From positions 2,046,001 through 2,110,000 of the forward strand of contig OZ251226.1 in assembly GCA_965240325.2 (NCBI GenBank): 64,000 bases of DNA, given 5' to 3'. The notes beneath the pieces are model-generated. The model had not been told where the DNA came from and ran no database searches. It saw only the letters and a program-made list of their open reading frames with translations. A program made the translations under genes and the position numbers. Below, in pieces: positions 27,635 through 39,600 of the stretch; positions within the stretch are counted from its first letter, which is position 1, and the number at the start of each line of letters is the position of its first letter. The stretch is from Rebecca billardiae RCC1528. Lineage: Eukaryota; Haptophyta.

Positions 27635-30600
27635 ATGCCCTCCTCCTCATCCTCATCCTCTTTTCGAGCTCCGTTGCGCGTCGTCGTCGCAGTGGGTGTG
27701 CTGTGTGCGCTCGCACGCGTGCCGGGCGTCACGGCGCAAAACCCGCCGCCGAGCCCGCCGCCCTCGCCTCCGCCCGGCGTGCCCAACTCGGCGGTGGAGG
27801 TGTCCCTCGGTCACGCGCACACGTGCGTGCGCACGCCCGGCACCACGGTCTGCTTCGGCCGGAACCAGTTCGGCCAGTCTGGCAACGGCGGTGCCGACCG
27901 GCTCTGGACGGCGCCGTATCCGGACGCGCTCAACGTCGACTTTGGCGGCGAGCTCATCGTCGACGCGAGTGCTGGGTACGAGCACACTTGTGCGGTGCTG
28001 GCCTCTGGTGAGGCGTACTGCTTCGGTGGGGGCTCGCGAGGCGAGCTCGGCCAATTCGACACAGTGAACTACCGCGCCGACACGCTGTACTCCACGCAGT
28101 ACCCGCTCGCCCTCGGTGGCGCGGGCACGCGCGCCCTCAAGGTGGCGGGCAGGCAGGACTTCTCGTGCGTCGTGCACGAGGCTGCTGGCACATCGGCGCT
28201 CAGCTGCTTCGGCATGAACAACGGCTACCAAATTGGCGTGGAGGCGCAGTCGACTGGGTCCATCCTCGCGCCGAGCGTGGTCAGCCTGGGCGCGGACGTG
28301 CTGCAGGTCGTCGACGTGGACTGCGGCGTGTACCACTCGTGCGTGATTGTGTCGCTGAGCGGCAAGACCGGCAACCGGCTCAAGTGCTTTGGTGCACGCT
28401 CGCGACGAGCCACGCGCGCGCACGTCCAGCGGGCCAGCCCTACGCACGGGGTGGCTGGCCGTGCGGCGCGACGAGCACTGCGCGCTGCGTGCTGACGCCC
28501 CCGCCGCCCTCCCTCCCATCGACCTCATCAATGCACTGCGCGCGCCGGACGGATCCGTCGCCCTACAGGCAAGAACAATCTGGGCCAGCTCGGCTACGAC
28601 GACAACGTTAGGCGTAGCAACGTGCCCAGTGTGATGGGTGACGCCCTGCCCGAGGTCGACCTCTCGCACAACGTGGGCGCCGACTTCCACGTGGTGCGCG
28701 TGAGTGCTGGCGCTGATGGGACGTGCGCGCTGCTGTGCGCCGCCCCGTGCAACCCCGAGGCCGACGTGCTGTACGCCAAGTGCTGGGGCTCAGGCTACAA
28801 ATACATGCTCGGCTACGGTACGTTGCGCGCGGACCTGAGCGCGAGCGTTGCCCTCGCCCTGCTCGCGATGCCTCGCGCCGGGCACGCATATCGCTGACGC
28901 ACACTTCCTTTGATGATTGGCGACACGCGCGCCCACCGTCGACGAGCAGGCAGCAGCACTGACAACCTGGGCGACGGGACCGGCGAGATGGGCGCGCTCG
29001 AGCCGCTCGCCCTGCTGCACGCAGGCGGGCAGCAGAGCGTTGTCGACGTGTCCATCTTCGGTTACGCGTGCGCGGTGTACTCGGACACGACCGACACGAC
29101 GAGCGGCAACAAGCTCAAGTGCTGGTGCGCGCCGCGGGCCACCCGAAGCAAGCACGCGCGCGCCTCTGTGTGCTGACCGCTTCCGCACTCGTGCGCCCCG
29201 GCACGCACGCAGGGGGCTCAACCAGTTCGCCAAGCTCGGCCTCGACGAGAGCGACGAGGCCGCTGAGTTTGCAAACGACGCGAGCCTGCCAACAGTGGAC
29301 GTGTCGCTCTCCACGCCGGTCTATGTGCTCCGCGTGAGCACCGGCCTGTACCAGACCTGCTGCATCTACACGGACGCGACCTCGCCGGATGCGTCGCTCG
29401 TCAAGTGCTGGTGCGCGCTCGCACACGCCCGCTCATGGCCGCTGCTGCTCCGCATATAGCTGCGCGCGAGCGTGTGCGCACGCGCGCCTGACTTGAGCAC
29501 GGCGCGTGCCGCGCGATGCCTACCGCGCAGGGGGTACAACGTTCACGGGCAGCTGGGGCAGCCGACTGCATCCGATCCGATCGGCTCGGGCGCCCCGACG
29601 CTGCTCGCAGACGTGCCGCCCGTTGCGCTTGGCTTCACCGACGCGCCTTTTCCGCCGCCGCCGTCGCCGCCGTCGCTGCCGGCGCCGCCACCAAGCCCGC
29701 CGCCGCCGCCAAGCCCGCCGCTGCTGCCCGTGCCAGACCCCACCGACGTGGCGATCGGCAGGGGCCACACGTGCGTCCTCTCGACGAGGGGCGCGGTGTG
29801 CTGGGGCGACAATAGGAACCAGCCGGTGATGGCAGCGAGCGGCAATGAACGGTACGTGTCCGCAGGGATGTCGCTGCTCGACGAGGACATTGTGGGCGCA
29901 GCGTACAGCGCAGACCCAGTCGTCCAAGTGAGCGCCGGGTTGGAGAGCACGTGCGCACTGCTCGCGAGCGGGGCCGCGTACTGCTTCGGCACCAACTCGA
30001 ACGGCATCCTCGGACAAGGCAGCTCAGCGAGCTGGAGGATTGGCCTCAACGTGGCGGCGAGCACTCCGCCCATCAACCTCGGCGGCAAGCGCGCGATGCA
30101 GATCAGCATCTCCGAGTCGCACACGTGTGCCTCCGTGGATGCGGCGAGCGCCGGGTACGCGACTGAGCTGTACTGCTGGGGCAGAAATGCCGACGGCGAG
30201 CTCGGCGTGGGCTCGACGACGGTTCTGTACGAGCCTCAAGTCGCTGCCATCGAGCTGGGCTCGGGCGTGACGCGCGTGTGGCAAGTCGCAGCCGGCGTGT
30301 ACACGACGTGCGCCGTGCTCTCCTTGCCAGATCCTGCCGTGAGCGGCAGCACCGGCCGCCGGCTCAAGTGCTGGGGTGCGCGCACGCGCGATGCGGGGCG
30401 CGGCGCCGACACGCGCGCCCCCCGCACGGTGGAGCTGATGCGTCCGGCGTGCACGTTGACGCGACGCTCACGCGCACCGCACCCTGCATGCTGATGGGCG
30501 CCACTGCGCTGCGTGCGCGCCCTTGCGTGTGTCGCGCCGCGCAGGTAGCAACGCCCAGCATCAGCTCGCCAATCTGGTTCCGAGTACGGCGGACAAGCTT

Positions 30601-33600
30601 GGCGACGCGCCCGGCGAGATGGGCGACGCGCTGCCGATCATGGACCTTTCGAACGACGTCGTGCCTGCGGGTACGGACTACGATGTGCTGAGCGTCGCTT
30701 TGGGCTCACGCAGCTCGACGCCGTGCGCAATCGTGCAGGCCTCCGGCGAGCCACGAAAGCTCAAGTGCTGGGGGGCTTTGGGTTCCTACGCGTACTGTGC
30801 GCGCCCTCGCGCCCGCGGACCGCATTGCGCACGTGCCAGCCCGCAGCTCGCGCCGCGCCCCGCAGCGTGTGCGCACAGGGCGGAAGCGCCGCTCACGCGG
30901 CTCATGCCCATCACACCGCGCACGCGCAGTCAACGACGCGAGCGTGGGCCTCTCCGGCGAGCCGACTCACCCGGTGAACGACCTGAGCACGCTGACCGCG
31001 GTGAAGATGCTCTTCACCGCGGACGGGAGCGCGCTCGACATGCCCAACCAAGACGTCACCCATGCCGCCACTGACATCTCCACCATCTGCGCAGCGTACC
31101 GCAACATGTCTGCCCCAGCCGAGGACGACGCGGTCAAGTGCTGGTGCGTGCACTCGCACACACGCGTGCACGTCAGGCGCGCCGATGATCCCCATCGCAT
31201 GCATGCGCCCGCACGAGGGCGGGGGCGTGCACTGCGCGCGCTCATCGGCTGTTGGTGCACCGCAGCGCGCATATGCCTCCTGCTGCGCGCTCATGATGTG
31301 TCGTGCGCGCGCGTCGGCGCATGCGGGCGCGTGTCACACTGCAGGGGATACAATAATTACAAGACGCTCGGCTGGCCCCAGCCCTATCCTGACGCCCAAG
31401 GCTCGAGTTGGGCAGGGTACCATTCAAACTCAGCCACCGCGGGCAAGGTGTCCATCTCCGTGTCCCCGCCCGTGCGCGTGCTCAAGCTGGCCACCAGCAC
31501 AAAAGCAACGTGCGCTGTGTACACGGACGGCACGTCGACTGACGGCGGCGCCGAGCCGCACCTGAAGTGCTGGTGCGCGCGCAAGCGGCCTTGTTCCTCT
31601 CCGCCCTGCTGCGTGCGCCCTGCACACGGCCAGGGTGGCGTGAGCGTCTGCATGCGACGCTCACCAGTTCTCCGGGCCGCGCGCACGCGCCCGACTGCAC
31701 CAGGGGAGCGAATGACAAGGGCATGCTCGGCCAGCCGAGCACATTCATCGAGCCAAGGCCATACGTGGTGGCGAACATCCCGCCGGTGGACTTTGCGTTC
31801 CCGCTGCACCCGCCGTCTCCGCCGCCGAGCCCGGCCCCGCCGCCCTCGCCTCCGCCGAGCCCGCCGCCGCCGGCGCCACCGAGTCCGCCGCCCTCGCCTC
31901 CGCCCGGCGTGCCCAACAAGGTCACTGACGTGACCATCGGCAGGCACACTGTGTGCGCGAGCACGCCGAGCACTACGGTGTGCTGGGGCATCAACACCAA
32001 CGGCCAGGTGGGCAGCACCATGGGCAGTCGGATGTGGGCGCCGCCGTATCCTGCCGCGCTCAACACGGAGTTTGGCGGCGAGGTCATCGAGCACGCGAGC
32101 TCTGGGAAGATTCACAGCTGCGTCGTGCTCGCGTCGGGCGCTGCGTACTGCATTGGCTATGGCTACTGGGGCCAGCTGGGGCAGGGTGACACGGTCAACC
32201 ACCTGGCGGACGATCTGTACGCGGCGAGTCAGCCGATCGCGCTCGGCGCGGGCGCACGCGCGGTGCGCGTCTTTGCTGCCTGGCAGCACTCGTGCGTGTT
32301 GCACGAGAGCAGCGGCACGCGCGCGCTGAGCTGCTTTGGGCACAACAATGGCGGCCAGGTGGGCAGCTGGAGCGCGGGGGATACGATCCTCGTGCCCACA
32401 CTCGTGCCGCTCGGTTCGGACGTGCTGCAGGTCGTCGACGTCGCTGCGAACAAGGAGCACACGTGCGCGATCGTCTCGCTGAGCGGGAAGAGTGGCGACC
32501 GCCTCAAGTGCTGGGGTGCGCGCGCGCCGCATACCCGCGAGTGCCGCCCATGCGCTTGGCTGCAGTCTGCCGATGCTCGCGCGACGCGCCGACGGTGCGA
32601 CCCTGCGCCTGCGTTGCTCGCTCGCCTGCGTGCATCAGGCACTGGCGGCAGGGGTCGTCTCGGCTACGACGATGCGCTCTCTCGCGGCCTGGACAGCGCC
32701 GTGATGGGCGACGCCCTGCCCGAGGTCGACCTCTCTCCCAACGTGGGCTCCCACTTCCACGTGGAGCGCGTGAGTGCTGGCACGGAGTCGACGTGTGCGA
32801 TGCTGTGCGCTGCGCCGTGCACACCCGAGACGGACACGATGTACGCCAAGTGCTGGGGCTACGGCCTCTTCTCCAGGCTCGGCTACGGTGCGCAGCGTTG
32901 CACGCGCTGTGTTGGCACGCGCTCGGCGTGCGCACAGCTGCTCAGCTGCTTTGGCGCACGCGTCGCGCCTTCCCTCGCGAGCAGGCAACAGCAACCTGGA
33001 CGTGGGCGATTCCGTCGGCGAGATGGGCTCATTGGCGCCAATCGATCTGCACACAACAGGCACGCAGAGTGTGCTCGACGTCTCCAGCTTCGGGACATAC
33101 TCGTGCGCAGTCTACTCCGACTCGAGTGCGCCGAGTGGCAACAAGCTCAAGTGCTGGTGAGTGCTACAGTGAAGCACTGCGTGCGGCGCGCACACCGACA
33201 GCGCATCCCATCCTCACCTGTGCGCGTGATGTGTGCTCTGCACGGCGCGCAGGGGGCGCAACGGGGATGCCGTGCTCGGTCTCGACGAGAGCGACCTCAC
33301 TGCCGTCTTCCCCAATGACGCCAGCCTGCCCGCAGTGGTGGTGTCGAGCGCCGCACCAGTGTCTGTGCTGCGCGTGTGGGCGGGAGAGTTTGTCGCGTGC
33401 TGCCTCTACACGGACGCGACGTCGCCTGTCGATTCGCTGCTCAAGTGCTGGTGCGCGGCACTGCGCACCGCGCGGCGCGGCGTGGTGCATGGCTCGTGCT
33501 TGCATGCGCGGGAAGGCAGTTTGCGTGCGCTCCGGAGCTCGGGCGGTCAGGGGCTGAGAGCGCCCGCGCACGCCCCCGCTGCGCGCGCCATCGCAGGGGG

Positions 33601-36600
33601 CGTAACGATTTGCCTCGGCTCGGCCAGCCGTACACGGGTGATATCATAGGCACGGGCAGTCCGCCGCTGGCAGAGGTGGAGCCGGTGGCGCTGGGCTTCG
33701 CTGACCTGCCGTTCCCACCGCCACCGTCGCCGCCAAGCCCGCCGCCGAGCCCGCCTCCGCCACCGAGCCCGCCGCCGAGTCCACCGCCGCCGGCGCCACC
33801 GAGTCCGCCGCCCTCGCCTCCGCCCGGCGTGCCCAACTCGGCGGTGGAGGTGTCCCTCGGTCACGCGCACACGTGCGTGCGCACGCCCGGCACCACGGTC
33901 TGCTTCGGCCGGAACCAGTTCGGCCAGTCTGGCAACGGCGGTGCCGACCGGCTCTGGGCGGCGCCGTATCCGGACGCGCTCAACGTCGACTTTGGCGGCG
34001 AGCTCATCGTCGACGCGAGTGCTGGGTACGAGCACACTTGTGCGGTGCTGGCCTCTGGCGAGGCGTACTGCTTCGGTGGGGGCTCGCGAGGCGAGCTCGG
34101 CCAATTCGACACAGTGAACTACCGCGCCGACACGCTGTACTCCACGCAGTACCCGCTCGCCCTCGGTGGCGCGGGCACGCGCGCCCTCAAGGTGGCGGGC
34201 AGGCAGGACTTCTCGTGCGTCGTGCACGAGGCTGCTGGCACATCGGCGCTCAGCTGCTTCGGCATGAACAACGGCTACCAAATTGGCGTGGAGGCGCAGT
34301 CGACTGGGTCCATCCTCGCGCCGAGCGTGGTCAGCCTGGGCGCGGACGTGCTGCAGGTCGTCGACGTGGACTGCGGCGTGTACCACTCGTGCGTGATTGT
34401 GTCGCTGAGCGGCAAGACCGGCAACCGGCTCAAGTGCTTCGGTGCACGCTCGCGACGAGCCACGCGCGCGCGCGTCCAGCGGGCCAGCCCTACGCACGGG
34501 GTGGCTGGCCGCGCGGCGCGACGAGCACTGCGCGCTGCGTGCTGACGCCCCCGCCGCCCTCCCTCCCATCGACCTCATCAATGCACTGCGCGCGCCGGAC
34601 GGATCCGTCGCCCTACAGGCAAGAACAATCTGGGCCAGCTCGGCTACGACGACAACGTTAGGCGTAGCAACGTGCCCAGTGTGATGGGCGACGCCCTGCC
34701 CGAGGTCGACCTCTCGCACAACGTCGGCGCCGACTTCCACGTGGTGCGCGTGAGTGCTGGCGCTGATGGGACGTGCGCGCTGCTGTGCGCCGCCCCGTGC
34801 AACCCCGAGGCCGACGTGCTGTACGCCAAGTGCTGGGGCTCAGGCTACAAATACATGCTCGGCTACGGTACGTTGCGCGCGGACCTGAGCGCGAGCGGTG
34901 CCCTCGCCCTGCTCGCGATGCCTCGCGCCGGGCACGCATCTCGCTGACGCACACTTCCTTTGATGATTGGCGACACGCGCGCCCACCGTCGATGAGCAGG
35001 CAGCAGCACTGACAACCTGGGCGACGGGACCGGCGAGATGGGCGCGCTCGAGCCGCTCGCCCTGCTGCACGCAGGCGGGCAGCAGAGCGTTGTCGACGTG
35101 TCCATCTTCGGTTACGCGTGCGCAGTGTACTCGGACACGACCGACCCGACGAGCGGCAACAAGCTCAAGTGCTGGTGCGCGCCGCGGGCCACCCGAAGCA
35201 CGCGCGCGCCCCTGCATGCTGACCGCTTCCGCACTCGTGCGCCCCGGCACGCGCGCAGGGGGCTCAACCAGTTCGCCAAGCTCGGCCTCGACGAGAGCGA
35301 CGAGGCCGCTGAGTTTGCAAACGACGCGAGCCTGCCAACAGTGGACGTGTCGCTCTCCACGCCGGTCTATGTGCTCCGCGTGAGCACTGGCCTGTACCAG
35401 ACCTGCTGCATCTACACGGACGCGACCTGGCCGGATGCATCGCTCGTCAAGTGCTGGTGCGCGCTCGCACACGCCCGCTCGTGGCCGCTGCTGCGCCGCA
35501 TAGCTGCGCTCGAGCGCGTGCGCACGCGCGCCTCACTTTAGCGCGGCGCGTGCCGCGCGATGCCTACCGCGCAGGGGGTACAACGTTCACGGGCAGCTGG
35601 GGCAGCCGACTACATCCGATCCCATCGGCTCGGGCGCCCCGACGCTGCTCGCAGACGTGCCGCCCGTCGCGCTTGGCTTCACCGACGCGCCTTTTCCACC
35701 GCCACCGTCGCCGCCGTCGCTGCCGGCGCCGCCACCAAGCCCGCCGCCGCCGCCGAGCCCGCCGTTGCTGCCCGTGCCGGACCTCACCGACGTGGCGATC
35801 GGCAGGGGCCACACGTGCGTCCTCTCGACGGCGGGCGCGGTGTGCTGGGGCGACAACAATAACAACCCGGTGATGGCTGCGAGCGGATCGTCACGGTACG
35901 TGTCCGCCGGGATGACGCTGCTCGACGAGGACATTGTGGGCGCAGCGTACAGCGCAAACCCAGTTGTGCAAGTGAGCGCAGGTTGGGACAGCACGTGCGC
36001 ACTGCTCGCGAGCGGGGACGTGTACTGCTTCGGGCTCAACTCGAACGGCATCCTCGGGCAGGGCAGCTCAGCGGGCTCGACGATTGGCCTCAACTCGGCG
36101 GCGAGCACTCCACCCATCAACCTCGGCGGCAGGCGCGCGATGCAGATCAGCATCTCCGAGTCGCACGCGTGTGCCTCCGTGGATGCGGCGAGCGCCGGGT
36201 ACGCGACTGAGCTGTACTGCTGGGGCAGAAATGCCGACGGCGAGCTCGGCGTGGGCTCGACGACGATTCTGTACGAGCCTCGAGTCGCTGCCATCGAGCT
36301 GGGCTCAGGCGTGACGCGCGTGTGGCATGTCGCCGCCGGCCTGTACACGACGTGTGCCGTGCTCTCCTTGCCAGATCCTGCCGTGAGCGGCAGCACCGGC
36401 CGCCGGCTCAAGTGCTGGGGTGCGCGCACGCGCGATGCGGGGCGCGCCGCCGACACGCGCGCAGCCCGCACGTTGGAGCTGATGCGTCCGGCGTGCACGT
36501 GGACGCGACGCTCACTCGCACCGCGCCCTGAATGCTGATGGGCGCCACTGCGCTGCACGCCCTTGCGCGTGTCGCGCTGCGCAGGTAGCAACGCCCAGCA

Positions 36601-39600
36601 TCAGCTCGCCAATCTGGTTCCGAGTACGGCGGACAAGCTTGGCGACGCGCCCGGCGAGATGGGCGACGCGCTGCCGATCGTGGACCTCTCGAACGACGTC
36701 GTGCCTGCGGGTACGGACTACGATGTGCTGAGCGTCGCTCTGGGCCCACGCAGCGTGTCACCGTGCGCGATCGTGCAGGCCGTGCAGGCCTCCGGCGAGC
36801 CACGAAAGCTCAAGTGCTGGGGGGCTTTGGGTTCCTACGCGTACTGTGCGCGCCCTCGCGCCCGCGGACCGCATTGCGCATGTGCCAGCTCGCAGCTCGC
36901 GCCGCGCCCCGCAGCGTGTGCGCACAGGGCGGAAGCGCCGCTCACGCGGCTCATGCCCATCACACCGCGCACGCGCAGTCAACGACGCGAGCGTGGGCCT
37001 CTCCGGCGAGCCGACTCACCCGGTGAACGACCTGAGCACGCTGACCGCGGTGAAGCTGCTCTTGAACGCGGACGGGAGCGCATTCGACATGGCCAACCAA
37101 GACGTCCTCCATGCCGCCACTGACATCTACACCGCCTGCGCAGCGTACCGCAACATGTCTGCCCCAGCCGAGGACGACGCAGTCAAGTGCTGGTGCGTGC
37201 ACGCTCACACGCGCAGATCGTCAGGCGCGCCGATGATGCCCATCGCACGCGTGCGCCCGCACGAGAGCGGGGCGTGCACTGCGCGCGCATATCGGCTGTT
37301 GGCGTGCTGCAGGACGCATATGCGTCCTGCTGCGCTCTCATGCTGCGTCGTGTGCGCGCGGCGGCGCACGCGTGTCACTGCAGGGGATACAATTTTCACA
37401 AGACGCTCGGCTGGCCTCAGCCCTATCCTGACGCCCAAGGCTCGAGTTGGGCAGGGTACCACTTAAACTCTGCCATCGCGGGCAAGGTGTCCATCTCCGT
37501 GTCCCCACCCGTGCGCGTGCTCAAGCTGGCCACGAGCACAAAAGCAACGTGCGCTGTGTACACGGACGGCACGTCGACTGACGGCGGCGCCGAGCCGCAC
37601 CTGAAGTGCTGGTGCGCGCGCAAGCGGCATTGCTCTCATCTGTCCGCCCTGCTGCGCGCGTCCTGCACACGGCCAGGGCGGCGCCAGCGTCTGCGTGCGA
37701 CGCTCACCAGCCCTCCGTGCCGCGCGCGCGCGCCCGACTGCACCAGGGGAGAGAATGACAAGGGCATGCTCGGCCAGCCGAGCACATTCATCGAGCCGAG
37801 GCCGTACGTGGTGGCGAACATCCCGCCAGTGGACTTTGCGTTCTCGCCGTACTCGCCGTCTCCACCGCCGAGCCCGCCGCCGAGCCCGCCGCCGAGCCCG
37901 CCGCCATCACCGCCGCCAAGCCCGCCGCCAAGCCCGCCGCCAAGCCCGCCGCCGAGCCCTCCACCCCCTCCGCCGCCGTCACCACCGCCGAACCCGCCGC
38001 CGAGCCCACCGCCGAGCCCGCCGCCGAGCCCGCCGCCGAGCCAACCGCCGAGCCCGCCGCCATCGCCACCTCCAAGCCCGCCGCCGAGCCCGCCGCCGAG
38101 CCCTCCACCCCGTCCGCCGCCGTCACCACCGCCGAGCCCGCCGCCGAGCCCGCCGCCGAGCCCGCCGCCGAGCCCTCCGCCAAGCCCGCCGCCAAGCCCG
38201 CCGCCGAGCCCTCCACCCCCTCCACCGCCGTCACCACCGCCGAGCCCGCCGCCGAGCCCGCCGCCGAGCCCGCCGCCGAGCCCGCCGCCAAGCCCGCCGC
38301 CATCGCCACCTCCAAGCCCGCCGCCAAGCCCGCCGCCGAGCCCTCCGCCACCTCCGCCGCCATCACCACCCCCAAGTCCACCGCCGAGCCCACCGCCGAG
38401 CCCACCGCCGAGCCCACCGCCGAGCCCGCCGCCGAGCCCGCCGCCATCACCGCCGCCGAGCCCGCCGCCAAGCCCGCCGCCATCACCACCCCCAAGTCCA
38501 CCGCCGAGCCCACCGCCCAGCCCACCGCCGAGCCCGCCACCCAGCCCGCCGCCATCACCACCTCCAAGCCCACCACCGAGCCCGCCGCCGAGCCCGCCGC
38601 CATCACCGCCGCCAAGCCCGCCGCCGAGCCCACCGCCGAGCCCGCCGCCGAGCCCGCCGCCCAGCCCGCCGCCAAGCCCGCCGCCGAGCCCTCCACCCCC
38701 TCCACCGCCGTCACCACCGCCGAGCCCGCCGCCGAGCCCGCCGCCGAGCCCGCCGCCGAGCCCGCCGCCAAGCCCGCCGCCGAGCCCTCCACCCCCTCCG
38801 CCGCCGTCACCACCACCGAGCCCGCCGCCGAGCCCGCCGCCGAGCCCGCCGCCGAGCCCGCCGCCGAGCCCGCCGCCAAGCCCACCGCCATCGCCACCCC
38901 CGTCGCCGCCGCCTTCTCCGCCGCCCTCACCGCCGCCCTCGCCGCCGCCCTCACCGCCGCCGAGCCCGCCACCAAGCCCGCCGCCGAGCCCGCCGCCATC
39001 GCCGCCTCCAAGCCCGCCACCGTCACCGCCGCCATCACCGCCGCCCAGCCCGCCGCCATCGCCACCGCCATCGCCGCCGCCCAGCCCGCCGCCCAGCCCG
39101 CCGCCGAGCCCTCCGCCATCGCCACCTCCAAGCCCACCGCCAAGCCCGCCCCCGAGCCCACCGCCGAGCCCGCCGCCGAGCCCGCCGCCGAGCCCGCCGC
39201 CATCACCACCCCCAAGTCCACCGCCGAGCCCACCGCCGAGCCCACCGCCGAGCCCGCCACCCAGCCCGCCGCCATCACCACCTCCAAGCCCACCACCGAG
39301 CCCGCCGCCGAGCCCGCCGCCATCACCGCCGCCAAGCCCGCCGCCGAGCCCACCGCCGAACCCGCCGCCGAGCCCGCCGCCGAGCCCGCCGCCGAGCCCA
39401 CCACCAAGCCCACCGCCCAGCCCGCCGCCCAGCCCGCCGCCTTCGCCACCCCCGTCGCCGCCGCCTTCTCCGCCGCCCTCACCGCCGCCCTCGCCGCCGC
39501 CCTCACCGCCGCCGAGCCCGCCACCAAGCCCGCCGCCGAGCCCGCCGCCATCGCCGCCTCCAAGCCCGCCACCGTCACCGCCGCCATCACCGCCGCCCAG

